A stretch of 64,000 bases of DNA, from the NCBI RefSeq assembly GCF_000968685.2, contig NZ_LAKD02000015.1, positions 87,717-151,716 on the forward strand. The letters run 5' to 3'. The stretch comes from Streptomyces antioxidans. Its GTDB lineage: Bacteria; Actinomycetota; Actinomycetes; Streptomycetales; Streptomycetaceae. Positions within the stretch are counted from its first letter, which is position 1, and each line of letters opens with the position of its first letter. The notes beneath the pieces were generated by a model, which searched no databases, was not told the origin of the DNA, and worked only from the letters and a program-made list of their open reading frames with translations. A program made the translations under genes and the position numbers. Shown piece by piece: positions 33,437 through 42,116 of the stretch.

Positions 33437-34348
33437 ATGCCCGATCTCTCCGTGCCCTGGCGTGGCGTTCATGTCGCCACGGCGCTTCCGTTCCATGACG
33501 ATGACGAGCTGTCGGTCGACTACGAGGGCTACGCCGCCCATGTGCGGTTTCTCGCCGAGCACGGCTGTGACGGGGTCTGTCCCAATGGGTCGTTGGGGGA
33601 GTACCAGACCCTGACGGACGAGGAGCGGGCGCGGGTGGTGCGGGTGGCGGTGGAGGCGGCGCCCGAGGGGTTCGGGGTGATGCCGGGGGTGGCGGCGTAC
33701 GGGGCGCTGGAGAGTCGGCGGTGGGCGGAGCAGGCGCGGGCGGCCGGGGCGCGGGCGGTGCTGGCGCTGCCGCCCAACGGCTACCGCGCCGAGCGGGAGG
33801 CCGTGGTCGGCCACTACCGCGAGGTGGCGCGGGCCGGGCTGCCGGTGGTGGCGTACAACAACCCCCATGACACCAGGGTCGACCTCACTCCGGAGCTCCT
33901 GGCCGAGCTGTACGGGGAGGGGCTGATCGGCGCGGTCAAGGAGTTCAGCGGGGATGTGCGGCGGGCGTACGAGATCGCCGAGCGCGCCCCCGGTCTCGAT
34001 CTGCTGGTCGGCGCCGATGATGTGCTGCTCGAGCTGGGGCTCGCCGGGGCCGTGGGGTGGATCGCCGGGTATCCGAACGCGATTCCCGACGCCACCGTGG
34101 AGCTGTACCGGCTCGCCACCTCGGGGGCCGGCGAGGATCTGGAGAAGGCGCTGCCGCTGTACCGCGCGCTGCATCCGCTGCTGCGCTGGGACTCCAGGAC
34201 CGAGTTCGTGCAGGCCATCAAGGCGTCCATGGACCTCGCCGGGCTGCGCGGCGGAGCCTGCCGCCCGCCGCGTTCCCGGCTGACCGGGGAGGTGGCGGCG
34301 CGCGTCGTCCGGGAGACCGAGACGGTGCTCGCGCTGGGGTACCGGTGA
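33437..34348 (+). CDS. DHDPS-family deaminase, probably for pyrroline-4-hydroxy-2-carboxylate
   Basis: 303 residues; the ATG is preceded by a perfect AGGAGG. Class I aldolase TIM barrel of the dihydrodipicolinate synthase family: NGSLGEYQTLT (51-60), Y140 in VVAYNNP, and Schiff-base K168 in GAVKEFSGD. In a hydroxyproline-epimerase operon this family supplies the deaminase that converts the cyclic imine from D-hydroxyproline oxidation into 2-oxoglutarate semialdehyde (LhpC/HypD role). First gene of a five-gene operon. Confidence 0.82.
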   Translation: MPDLSVPWRGVHVATALPFHDDDELSVDYEGYAAHVRFLAEHGCDGVCPNGSLGEYQTLTDEERARVVRVAVEAAPEGFGVMPGVAAYGALESRRWAEQARAAGARAVLALPPNGYRAEREAVVGHYREVARAGLPVVAYNNPHDTRVDLTPELLAELYGEGLIGAVKEFSGDVRRAYEIAERAPGLDLLVGADDVLLELGLAGAVGWIAGYPNAIPDATVELYRLATSGAGEDLEKALPLYRALHPLLRWDSRTEFVQAIKASMDLAGLRGGACRPPRSRLTGEVAARVVRETETVLALGYR

Positions 34349-34388
34349 GGGCCGTGGGGGTGCGGACGGATCCGTTGAGGGGGCGCCG

Positions 34389-35390
34389 GTGAGGTCGCGG
34401 CGGGTCCTCCACACCGTGGAGTCCCACACCGAGGGCATGCCCACCCGGGTGGTCACCGGCGGGGTGGGGACGCTCCCGGGCGCGACCATGGCCGAGCGGC
34501 GGCAGTGGTTCATCGAGCACCGGGACGATCTGCGCACCCTGCTGATGTACGAGCCGCGCGGCCACTCCGCGATGAGCGGCGCCATCCTCCAGCCGCCGAC
34601 CCGGCCGGACGCGGATCACGGCGTGCTCTTCATCGAGGTGTCCGGGGTGCTGCCCATGTGCGGGCACGGCACCATCGGCGTGGCCACCGTGCTGGTCGAG
34701 ACCGGGATGGTCGAGGTGCGGGAGCCGGTCACCACCATCCGCCTGGACACCCCGGCGGGCCTGGTGGTCGCGGAGGTCGCGGTGCGCGACGGGGCCGCCA
34801 CCTCGGTGACGATCCGCAACGTGCCCGCGTTCTGCCCGGCCACCGACCGTACGGTGCGGGTGCCCGGCTTCGGCGAGGTGCGCTATGACATCGCCTTCGG
34901 CGGCAACTTCTACGCCATCGTGGAACTGGACGCCCTCGGGCTGCCCTTCGACCGGGCGGCGGGGCAGGAACTGCTGACCGCCGGGCTGAAGATCATGGAG
35001 GCGGTGAACGCGCAGGACCCGCCGCACCACCCCGAGCGGCCGGACATCACCGGCTGCCGCCACGTCTACCTCCAGGCCCCGGGTTCGACCGCGCGCCACT
35101 CCCGCCATGCGATGGCCATCCACCCGGGCTGGTTCGACCGCTCCCCCTGCGGTACCGGCACCTCCGCGCGGATGGCCCAGTTGTACGCACGCGGTGAGCT
35201 GGGCCTCGGCGAGGAGTTCAGCAACGAGTCGTTCATCGGGACGCGGTTCATCGGGCGGCTGCTGGAGGAGACCACGGTGGCGGGGCTGCCCGCCGTCGTG
35301 CCCTCGATCACGGGGCGGGCGTGGGTCACCGGCACCGCACAGTTCCATCTCGACCCCGGCGATCCGTTTCCGGCCGGGTTTCTGATGTAG
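34389..35390 (+). CDS. Proline racemase family, probable 4-hydroxyproline 2-epimerase
   Basis: 333 residues from a GTG preceded by GAGGGGG. Both catalytic cysteines are present: C91 in MCGHGTIG and C254 in SPCGTGTSA. Conserved GNFYAIVE and RDIT-like (RPDITGCRHVYL) segments are also present. Two Cys argue for racemase or epimerase activity rather than dehydratase. With the downstream flavoenzyme set it should convert trans-4-hydroxy-L-proline to cis-4-hydroxy-D-proline. Its 3' end is copied in a tandem repeat after the stop. Confidence 0.88.
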   Translation: MRSRRVLHTVESHTEGMPTRVVTGGVGTLPGATMAERRQWFIEHRDDLRTLLMYEPRGHSAMSGAILQPPTRPDADHGVLFIEVSGVLPMCGHGTIGVATVLVETGMVEVREPVTTIRLDTPAGLVVAEVAVRDGAATSVTIRNVPAFCPATDRTVRVPGFGEVRYDIAFGGNFYAIVELDALGLPFDRAAGQELLTAGLKIMEAVNAQDPPHHPERPDITGCRHVYLQAPGSTARHSRHAMAIHPGWFDRSPCGTGTSARMAQLYARGELGLGEEFSNESFIGTRFIGRLLEETTVAGLPAVVPSITGRAWVTGTAQFHLDPGDPFPAGFLM

Positions 35391-35446
35391 GCCCGGTCTC
35401 TGATGTGGCCGGGCTTCTGACGGAGAGGCCGGGTTTCTGATGGAGA
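35372..35446. repeat. Tandem repeats of the epimerase 3' end
   Basis: Four 17-20-bp units, each GGCCGGGTTTCTGATG-like, at 35372, 35390, 35407 and 35427. The first contains the last codons and stop of the epimerase gene; later copies repeat that end in noncoding DNA. Confidence 0.8.
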
Positions 35447-35487
35447 GGGGGAGAGCTCCTGATGCGGAGGGGGGAGAGGGGAGATCG

Positions 35488-36714
35488 ATGCACCAAGAGT
35501 TGCCGCGTACCGCCGATCTCGTCGTCATCGGCGCCGGTGTCGTCGGCGCGGCCGCCGCCTGGTTCGCCACCCTCGCCGGGCTGCGGGTCGTGGTGGTCGA
35601 CCGTGGTGGCATCGCGGGCGGCACCTCGGGCGCGGGCGAGGGAAACGTCCTGGTCTCGGACAAGGAGCCGGGCCCTGAGCTGGAACTCGCGCGGTACTCG
35701 CGGCAGGTGTGGGGCGAGGACCTGGGCCCGTACGGCGAGCGCTGGGAGTTCGAGCGGAAGGGCGGGCTGGTGGTCGCCTCCACCCCCGCCGCCCTGGGCG
35801 CACTGCGAACGCTGGCCGAGCGGCAGCGGGCCCGCGGGGTCGTCGTACGCGAGGTGTCCGGGGCCGGACTCCCCGCCCTCGAACCACGGCTGACCCACGA
35901 GGCCGCCGGGGGCGCCCTCTATCCGCAGGACGCCCAGGTCCAGCCCATGCTGGCGGCGGCCCAGCTGCTGCGGCTCGCGCGGCAGCGCGGAGCGGTGGTG
36001 CGGACGCGGACGGAGGTGGTGGGGTTCCTCCGGCGTCGGGGAGGGCGGCGTACGGGTGCTGCCCCGGCCACCGGAGGGGACGTGGGTGGCCGCCCGGTCG
36101 TCACCGGCGTACGGACGCCCCACGGCACCGTCAGCGCCCCCGCCGTCCTGAACGCGGCGGGCACCTGGGCCGGTGCGGTGGCGGAGCTCGCGGGCGTCGG
36201 GCTGCCGGTGCTGCCGCGCCGGGGGTTCGTCCTCGTCACCGAACCACTGCCGCCCGCGACCGTACGGCACAAGGTCTACGCGGCCGACTACGTGGACGCC
36301 GTGGCCAGTTCGGACGCGGAGCTCCAGGCGTCGCCGGTCGTGGAGGGCACGGGTGGCGGCACGGTGCTGATCGGCTCCACCCGGGAGCGGGTCGGCTTCG
36401 ACCGGCGGCCGTCCCCCGCCGCCGTACGGGCGCTGGCCCGGGGCGCGATCGGGCTGTTCCCGATCCTGGCGTCGGTGCGGGCGATGCGCGTGTACGCGGG
36501 TTTCCGGCCGTACTGCCCCGACCATCTGCCGGTCATCGGCCCCGACCCGCGCGCCCCCGGGCTGTGGCACGCCTGCGGCCACGAGGGCGCGGGGATCGGC
36601 CTGGCGGCGGGGACGGGGAAGCTGATCGCGCAGGCGCTGACGGGGGAGGCGACGGATCTGGACCTGGCGCCGTTCGCGCCCGAACGCTTCGAGGAGGGTG
36701 GATGGTGCGGATGA
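35488..36714 (+). CDS. FAD-dependent D-hydroxyproline dehydrogenase, catalytic subunit
   Basis: 408 residues from the ATG at 35488 (MHQELPRTADL) after GGGGAG. It is a DAO-type flavoprotein: dinucleotide motif VVIGAGVVGAAAAW, GGTSGAGEGNVLVSDKEPG, and C-terminal FAD-binding GLWHACGHEGAGIGLAAGTG. In LhpBEF-type systems this subunit oxidises cis-4-hydroxy-D-proline, passing electrons to the 2Fe-2S and FAD subunits encoded next. The 2Fe-2S gene starts inside its last codons. Confidence 0.86.
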   Translation: MHQELPRTADLVVIGAGVVGAAAAWFATLAGLRVVVVDRGGIAGGTSGAGEGNVLVSDKEPGPELELARYSRQVWGEDLGPYGERWEFERKGGLVVASTPAALGALRTLAERQRARGVVVREVSGAGLPALEPRLTHEAAGGALYPQDAQVQPMLAAAQLLRLARQRGAVVRTRTEVVGFLRRRGGRRTGAAPATGGDVGGRPVVTGVRTPHGTVSAPAVLNAAGTWAGAVAELAGVGLPVLPRRGFVLVTEPLPPATVRHKVYAADYVDAVASSDAELQASPVVEGTGGGTVLIGSTRERVGFDRRPSPAAVRALARGAIGLFPILASVRAMRVYAGFRPYCPDHLPVIGPDPRAPGLWHACGHEGAGIGLAAGTGKLIAQALTGEATDLDLAPFAPERFEEGGWCG

Positions 36715-37058
36715 GTCGCGCGGGGAGTGAGGAGCGTACGGGGATGACCCTCGCGGGGAGCCCGGGGCCGTCGGCGTACCGGCTGACCTTCGACGGTACG
36801 ACGGTCACCGCGCGGCCCGGGCAGAGCGTGGGCGCGGCGCTGGTGGCCGCCGGGATCGTGGCGTGGCGGACCACGCGGCGCGGGGGCAGACCGCGCGGGC
36901 TGTTCTGCGGGATCGGGGTGTGCTTCGACTGTCTGATCACCGTGGACGGACGCCCAGGCCAGCGGGCCTGCCTGGTCCCGGCGCTGGACGGGATGCGGCT
37001 GTCGGCGGAGGGTGGTGGCGGTACGGATGAAGGGGGCGGCGGTGACGGTGACGACTGA
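36702..37058 (+). CDS. 2Fe-2S subunit of the dehydrogenase
   Basis: 118 residues from the ATG at 36702 after GAGGAGG, overlapping the previous gene by 13 bp. A ferredoxin-like motif with C69, C74, C77 and C90 (GLFCGIGVCFDC, QRACL) matches the short Fer2 subunits of SoxA/HcnA/LhpE-type oxidoreductases. The C-terminus is Gly/Asp-rich. Expected to relay electrons within the three-subunit complex. Confidence 0.88.
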   Translation: MVRMSRAGSEERTGMTLAGSPGPSAYRLTFDGTTVTARPGQSVGAALVAAGIVAWRTTRRGGRPRGLFCGIGVCFDCLITVDGRPGQRACLVPALDGMRLSAEGGGGTDEGGGGDGDD

Positions 37059-37072
37059 TCGTGGTGGTGGCG

Positions 37073-38482
37073 ATGACGACTGATCGGCCGACGTACGACG
37101 TGGCCGTCGTGGGCGCGGGCCCCGCCGGGCTCGCCGCCGCCGTCGGGGCCGCCGAGGCGGGCCTGGACGTGGTGCTCATCGACGCCGGGCGCCTGCCCGG
37201 CGGCCAGTACTGGCGCCACGACGAGCACGCGGCGCCCCCTCGCCACCACCACGGGCGGCTCTTCACCCGGCTCAGCGCCCGGCTGCGCCACCAGCGCCGC
37301 CTCGGCCGACTCCACTACCTCCCCGGCCACCAGGTCTGGCTGATCGACCGCCTCCGCCCGGACAGCGGGCCGTTCACCCTGCGCCTGAACGGTCCGTACG
37401 ACACGGCCCCGGTCGAGCGGGACCGGGTGCGGGCCCGTGCGCTGGTGCTCTGCTGCGGTGCGTACGACCGTCAACTGCCGCTCCCCGGCTGGGAGTTGCC
37501 CGGGGTCATGGCGGCTGGGGGCGTCCAGGCGCTGCTGAAGGGGCAGCGGGCGGTGGCGGGCAGCCGTGCGGTGGTCGCGGGCACGGGCCCCTTCCTGCTG
37601 CCGGTGGCGACGGGCCTGGCCCGGGCGGGGGTGCGGGTCCTCGCCGTGTGCGAGGCCAACCCGGCGCACGGCTGGCTGCGCCACCTGGACGGTGCGGTGC
37701 GGGCGCCCGCCAAGTCCGCCGAGGCGGTGCGGTACGCGGCGCTGATGGCCCGCCACCGCATCCCGTACCGGACCCGGGCCACGGTCACCGAGATCCTGGG
37801 CGAGGACCGGGTGCGCGGGGTGCGGATCGACGGCGGCGAGGTGCTCGAGGCCGATCTGGTGGCGCTGGGCTGGGGGTTCACCCCCGCACTCGAACTGCCC
37901 CTGATGGTCGGCGCCGACACCCGGCGCGACCTCGACGGCTCCCTCGTCGCCGCCGTCGACGCCCGGCAGCGCACCACCGTCCCGGACGTCCTGGCCGCGG
38001 GGGAGACCACGGGCGTGGGCGGGGCCGCGCTGGCCGTCGCCGAGGGGCGGCTGGCCGCCCTGTCGCTGGCGGCGGCCCAGGGGCTGCCGGTCGATCCGCG
38101 TGCCGTACGGCGGCTGCGCACCGCGATCCGCCACGGCCGGGCCTTCGCCGCCGCGCTGCACCGCACGTACCCCGTGCCCGACGGGTGGACCGACCGGCTG
38201 ACCGAACGCACGGTGGTCTGCCGCTGCGAGGAGGTCACCTACGGGGAGCTGTGTCACGCCCGCACCGAGCTCGGGGCCGAGGACCCCCGCACCATGAAGC
38301 TCCTGGCCCGCACCGGGATGGGCTGGTGCCAGGGCCGGATCTGCGGGTTCGCGGTCGCCGCCGTCACCGCGTCGCTGACCGGCCGCCCGGCCACGGCGGA
38401 GGATCTGCGGCCGCTCGCGGCACGGCCGTTCGCGGCGCCGGTGACGCTGGGGGAGCTGGCGGAGCTGGGCGAGGAGCCCTGA
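37073..38482 (+). CDS. FAD/NAD(P)-type subunit with BFD-like iron-sulfur domain
   Basis: 469 residues from the ATG at 37073; a GTG at 37061 is an alternative. An N-terminal FAD motif (VAVVGAGPAGLAAAVG), a second dinucleotide-binding region (AVVAGTGPFLLPVATGLA) and an ADVLAAGET-like segment (VPDVLAAGETTGVGGAA) are present. The C-terminus carries VVCRCEEVTYGELC and GMGWCQGRICG, a BFD-type [2Fe-2S] site. This is the SoxA/HcnB/LhpF-type partner of the dehydrogenase. The semialdehyde dehydrogenase and transporter of the pathway are not in the window. Confidence 0.86.
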   Translation: MTTDRPTYDVAVVGAGPAGLAAAVGAAEAGLDVVLIDAGRLPGGQYWRHDEHAAPPRHHHGRLFTRLSARLRHQRRLGRLHYLPGHQVWLIDRLRPDSGPFTLRLNGPYDTAPVERDRVRARALVLCCGAYDRQLPLPGWELPGVMAAGGVQALLKGQRAVAGSRAVVAGTGPFLLPVATGLARAGVRVLAVCEANPAHGWLRHLDGAVRAPAKSAEAVRYAALMARHRIPYRTRATVTEILGEDRVRGVRIDGGEVLEADLVALGWGFTPALELPLMVGADTRRDLDGSLVAAVDARQRTTVPDVLAAGETTGVGGAALAVAEGRLAALSLAAAQGLPVDPRAVRRLRTAIRHGRAFAAALHRTYPVPDGWTDRLTERTVVCRCEEVTYGELCHARTELGAEDPRTMKLLARTGMGWCQGRICGFAVAAVTASLTGRPATAEDLRPLAARPFAAPVTLGELAELGEEP

Positions 38483-38601
38483 TCCGCCACGCCGTTCCGG
38501 TCCGCGCGACGCGCAGATGCCAGCTCCCGTGCTCGAATCGTTGGACAGATACCGCCTGATCGTCATGTACCGGCTCGCAGCTGCGGCGCTACCATCGGCG
38601 G

Positions 38602-38991
38602 ATGCATACGTACCGGATCGGTGAGGCCGCGGCCCTGATGGGGGTCAGCGTGGACACCCTGCGCCGCTGGGTCGACAGCGGTCGGCTGGCCGCCGAACGG
38701 GACGAGCAGGGGCGCCGGATCATCCCGGGCCCGGCACTCGCCGCGTTCGCCCGCGAGGTCGCCAGCGGCACGGACCGCGAGCACCCCGGCTCCTCGGCCC
38801 GCAATCGGTTCTCGGGGATCGTCACCGAGGTGATCCTCGGCGATGTGTCCGCACAGGTGGAGATCCAGGCGGGCCCGTTCCGCGTGGTGTCCATGATCAG
38901 CCGGGAGTCGGCGGAGGAGCTGAAGCTGGAGCCGGGCGTTCCCGCCGTCGCCGTGATCAAGTCGACCAACGTGGTCGTGGAAACGCCGTGA
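38602..38991 (+). CDS. Helix-turn-helix plus Mop (TOBE) molybdate-binding protein
   Basis: 129 residues from the ATG at 38602. The N-terminal 55 residues form a MerR/excisionase-type helix (MHTYRIGEAAALMGVSVDTL, RRWVDSGRLAAERDEQGRRI). The C-terminal 65 are a molbindin-like Mop domain (NRFSGIVTEVILGDVSAQVE, SMISRESAEELKLEPG, VAVIKSTNVVVE). This pairing is common beside mod genes in actinobacteria and may be a molybdate-responsive regulator of the transporter downstream, a role played by ModE elsewhere. The stop codon lies in the first unit of a repeat array. Confidence 0.85.
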   Translation: MHTYRIGEAAALMGVSVDTLRRWVDSGRLAAERDEQGRRIIPGPALAAFAREVASGTDREHPGSSARNRFSGIVTEVILGDVSAQVEIQAGPFRVVSMISRESAEELKLEPGVPAVAVIKSTNVVVETP

Positions 38992-39057
38992 ACACGCGCG
39001 GCGAACGCGTACGCCGTGAACACGTACGCCGTGAACGCGTACGCCGTGAACACGCGC
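38985..39057. repeat. 15-bp repeat array between HTH-Mop gene and modA
   Basis: GCCGTGAACACGCGC at 38985, GCCGTGAACACGTAC at 39013, GCCGTGAACGCGTAC at 39028 and GCCGTGAACACGCGC at 39043, with a longer first spacer. It contains GCGTACGC palindromes and the stop of the upstream gene. Confidence 0.85.
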
Positions 39058-39116
39058 GGAACACGCGCGCCGAGGGCGGCACAGGCAGCAGTCGCAGAGA
39101 GGGAGAGACAGACCCC

Positions 39117-39974
39117 ATGACGACCCGTTCCGTATCCGGTTCCGGATCCCGGCCCCGATCCGGGCCCCGTTGGACGCTGCGTGTGGTGGGCGGTTTCGCG
39201 CTCGCCGCCATGGCGCTCACCGCCTGCTCCTCCGGTGACTCCGACGACTCCGGTGACTCTTCCAAGAAGTCCGACTCCAGCTCCTCCTCCGAGAAACTGT
39301 CCGGCACGGTGACCGTGTTCGCGGCGGCCTCGCTGAAGGAGAGCTTCACCGCGCTGGGCAAGACCTTCGAGAAGGAGCACCCCGGCACCAAGGTCTCCTT
39401 CAACTTCGGCGGCAGCGACGCCCTCGCGGCCAGCATCACCTCCGGCGCGCCCGCCGATGTCTTCGCCGCCGCGAGCCCGAAGACCATGAAGACCGTCACC
39501 GACGCCAAGGACGCGAAGGGCGCCCCGGCCACCTTCGTCCGCAACCAGCTCGAGATCGCGACCCTCCCGGGCAATCCGAAGAAGATCAAGACGCTCAAGG
39601 ACCTCACCCGCTCCGGGCTGAAGGTCGCGCTGTGCGCCAAGGAGGTGCCGTGCGGCGCGGCGGCCCAGAAGGCGCTGACCGCGGCCAAGCTCAAGCTCAC
39701 GCCCGTCTCGTACGAGCAGGACGTCAAGGGCGCGCTGACCAAGGTGCAGTTGAAGGAGGTGGACGCCTCCGTCGTCTACAAGACCGATGTGAAGTCGGCG
39801 GGCGGCAAGGTCGCGGGCGTGGAGTTCCCCGAGTCGAAGAAGGCCATCAACGACTACCCGATCGCCCTGCTGAAGAACGCCCCCAACGCGGAGGCGGCCA
39901 CGGCCTTCATCGACCTGGTGAAGTCCGCACAGGGCCAGAAGGTGCTCGGCCAGGCCGGTTTCCTCAAGCCGTGA
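39117..39974 (+). CDS. modA: Molybdate ABC transporter substrate-binding lipoprotein
   Basis: 285 residues; ATG at 39117 after GAGGGAG. Lipoprotein signal with lipobox LTAC, a Ser/Asp linker, then the ModA fold: VFAAASLKESFTALGKTFEK, FNFGGSDALAASITSGAPAD, and VYKTDVKSAGGKV near the end. Captures molybdate or tungstate outside the membrane and hands it to ModB. The stop overlaps the modB GTG (GTGA). Confidence 0.93.
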   Translation: MTTRSVSGSGSRPRSGPRWTLRVVGGFALAAMALTACSSGDSDDSGDSSKKSDSSSSSEKLSGTVTVFAAASLKESFTALGKTFEKEHPGTKVSFNFGGSDALAASITSGAPADVFAAASPKTMKTVTDAKDAKGAPATFVRNQLEIATLPGNPKKIKTLKDLTRSGLKVALCAKEVPCGAAAQKALTAAKLKLTPVSYEQDVKGALTKVQLKEVDASVVYKTDVKSAGGKVAGVEFPESKKAINDYPIALLKNAPNAEAATAFIDLVKSAQGQKVLGQAGFLKP

Positions 39975-40960
39975 CGGAGCGGAACGCCGGGCCTGGGCAG
40001 GGGTCCGGGGCGGAGGCGGGTGCCGGGCCGAACTCCGGTGCCGGGCCGAATCCCGGAGCCGGGCCAGAGGGGCCGACCGGCCCCCGGGAGGTGCTGAGCG
40101 GCGGCAGCAAGGGGCGCCGCCCCGGCACCCCCCGCCCCGGCACGCGCTTCCGCACCGCCCGCCTCCGCACCCCCCGCCTCCGCGCGGGCGTCCCACTCCC
40201 CCTCCTGCTCCCCGCCCTCCTCGGCCTGGCCTTCCTGGTGCTTCCGCTGGTCGCGCTGCTGGTCCGCGCGCCCTGGCGGAGCCTGCCCGGCCAGCTGACC
40301 AGCGTCGCGGTGTGGCAGGCGCTGCGCCTTTCGCTGATCACCGCGACGGCCGCCACCGCCGTGGCGCTGGTGCTTGGCGTGCCCCTCGCCTGGCTGCTGG
40401 CCCGCGCCCGCTTCCCCGGCCGTCGGCTGCTGCGCGCCCTGGTGACCCTGCCGCTGGTGCTGCCGCCGGTGGTCGGCGGCGTGGCGCTGCTGCTCGCGCT
40501 GGGCCGTAACGGGATCGTGGGCCGCTGGCTGGACTCGGCGTTCGGCGTGACCCTGCCGTTCACCACGGCGGGGGTGGTGGTCGCGGAGGCCTTCGTGGCG
40601 ATGCCGTTCCTCGTGATCAGCGTCGAGGGCACGCTGCGGGCCGCCGACCCGCGCTACGAGGAGGCCGCCACCACCCTCGGCGCCTCGCGCTTCACCGCGT
40701 TCCGGCGCGTCACCCTGCCGATGGTCGCGCCCGGTGTGGCCGCGGGCGCGGTGCTGGCCTGGGCGCGGGCGCTGGGCGAGTTCGGCGCCACCATCACCTT
40801 CGCGGGCAACTTCCCCGGCCGTACGCAGACGATGCCGCTGTCGGTCTATCTCGCGCTGCAGAGCGACCCGGCCGCGGCCATCGCGCTCAGCCTCGTCCTG
40901 CTCGCCGTCTCCATCGCGGTCCTGGCCGGGCTGCGCGACCGCTGGATGGCCGCCTCATGA
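39971..40960 (+). CDS. modB: Molybdate ABC transporter permease
   Basis: 329 residues from a GTG overlapping the modA stop. The first 70 residues are an unusual Gly/Pro/Arg-rich cytoplasmic extension (GAGPNSGAGPNPGAGPEGP). The permease core has five to six spans and the EAA loop (EEAATTLGASRFTAFRRVTL), which docks onto ModC. Overlaps modC by 4 bp. Confidence 0.92.
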   Translation: MTERNAGPGQGSGAEAGAGPNSGAGPNPGAGPEGPTGPREVLSGGSKGRRPGTPRPGTRFRTARLRTPRLRAGVPLPLLLPALLGLAFLVLPLVALLVRAPWRSLPGQLTSVAVWQALRLSLITATAATAVALVLGVPLAWLLARARFPGRRLLRALVTLPLVLPPVVGGVALLLALGRNGIVGRWLDSAFGVTLPFTTAGVVVAEAFVAMPFLVISVEGTLRAADPRYEEAATTLGASRFTAFRRVTLPMVAPGVAAGAVLAWARALGEFGATITFAGNFPGRTQTMPLSVYLALQSDPAAAIALSLVLLAVSIAVLAGLRDRWMAAS

Positions 40961-42057
40961 CCCGTACGGACGCCTCCCCCACCGAGGGCGCCGCGCTGCG
41001 CACCGACGGCCTCGACGCCCGGCTCGTCGTCGACCGGGGCGGCTTCCGGCTCGACCTGCGGCTGACCGCCGCGCCCGGCGAGGTGGTCGCGCTGCTCGGG
41101 CCCAACGGCGCGGGCAAGACGACCGCGCTGCGCGCCCTGGCCGGGCTGACTCCGCTCACCGAGGGGTCGCTGCGACTGGACGGCCGGACCCTGGAGGACC
41201 CGGGGAACCGGCTGCGGGTGGCGCCCGAGGACCGTCCGGTCGGCGTCGTCTTCCAGGACTATCTGCTCTTCCCGCACCTCAGCGCGCTGGACAACGTGGC
41301 GTTCGGCCCGCGCTGCCACGGGGTGCCGAAGGCGGAGGCCCGTGCCCAGGCGGCCGAGTGGCTGGACCGGATGGGCCTGACCGACCGCGCGGGCGCCAAA
41401 CCCCGTGCCCTGTCCGGCGGTCAGGCCCAGCGGGTCGCCCTCGCCCGCGCCCTGGCCACCCACCCCCGGCTGCTGCTCCTGGACGAGCCCCTGGCCGCGC
41501 TGGACGCCCGCACCCGCCTGGACGTACGCGCCGGACTCCGCCGCCATCTGGCCGCCTTCGAGGCGGTGGCCGTCCTGGTCACCCATGACCCGCTGGACGC
41601 GATGGTGCTGGCCGACCGGCTCGTGGTCGTGGAGGACGGCGGTATCGTCCAGGAAGGCGCCCCGGCGGACATCTCCCGCCGCCCCCGCACCGACTACATC
41701 GCCAGCCTGGTCGGCCTCAACCTCTACCAGGGCCGCGCCGAAGGCCACACCGTGACGCTCGACGGCGGCGCCACCATCACCACCACCGAGGACCTCACCG
41801 GCCCGGTCTTCGTCGCCTTCCCACCCGCCGCGGTCACCCTCCACCGCGACCGCCCCGACTCCAGCGCGCGCAACCTGTGGCGGCTGGAGGTGGCCGGTAT
41901 GGAGTCCCACGGCGACCAGATCCGCGTCGACCTCACCGGCGAACTCCCCCTCCTGGCCGACCTCACGACGGCGGCGGTAGCCGAACTGTCCCTCCACCCG
42001 GGCCGCACGGTCTGGGTCACCCTGAAGGCCACCCAGACCCATGCATACCCGGCGTAA
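40957..42057 (+). CDS. modC: Molybdate ABC transporter ATPase with Mop domain
   Basis: 366 residues, ATGA overlap with modB. Walker A GPNGAGKTT, Q-loop VVFQDYLLFPHLSALDNVAF, signature LSGGQAQRVALARAL, Walker B LLLLDEPLAALDA and H-loop VTHDPLDAM. A C-terminal TOBE/Mop domain (NLWRLEVAGMESHGDQIRVD) can bind molybdate and inhibit transport when the metal is plentiful. Confidence 0.93.
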   Translation: MTRTDASPTEGAALRTDGLDARLVVDRGGFRLDLRLTAAPGEVVALLGPNGAGKTTALRALAGLTPLTEGSLRLDGRTLEDPGNRLRVAPEDRPVGVVFQDYLLFPHLSALDNVAFGPRCHGVPKAEARAQAAEWLDRMGLTDRAGAKPRALSGGQAQRVALARALATHPRLLLLDEPLAALDARTRLDVRAGLRRHLAAFEAVAVLVTHDPLDAMVLADRLVVVEDGGIVQEGAPADISRRPRTDYIASLVGLNLYQGRAEGHTVTLDGGATITTTEDLTGPVFVAFPPAAVTLHRDRPDSSARNLWRLEVAGMESHGDQIRVDLTGELPLLADLTTAAVAELSLHPGRTVWVTLKATQTHAYPA

Positions 42058-42116
42058 GCTGCCCCCGGCGCACCTATGCGTGCCCCAGCCGGGTCGCGTT
42101 GGGGCATGCTGGGCGC

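Noticed and set aside
31625..34585. 986-codon minus-strand frame across the TerD fusion and deaminase genes
   Set aside because: It spans two real plus-strand genes and their intergenic region, and has no recognisable domain.
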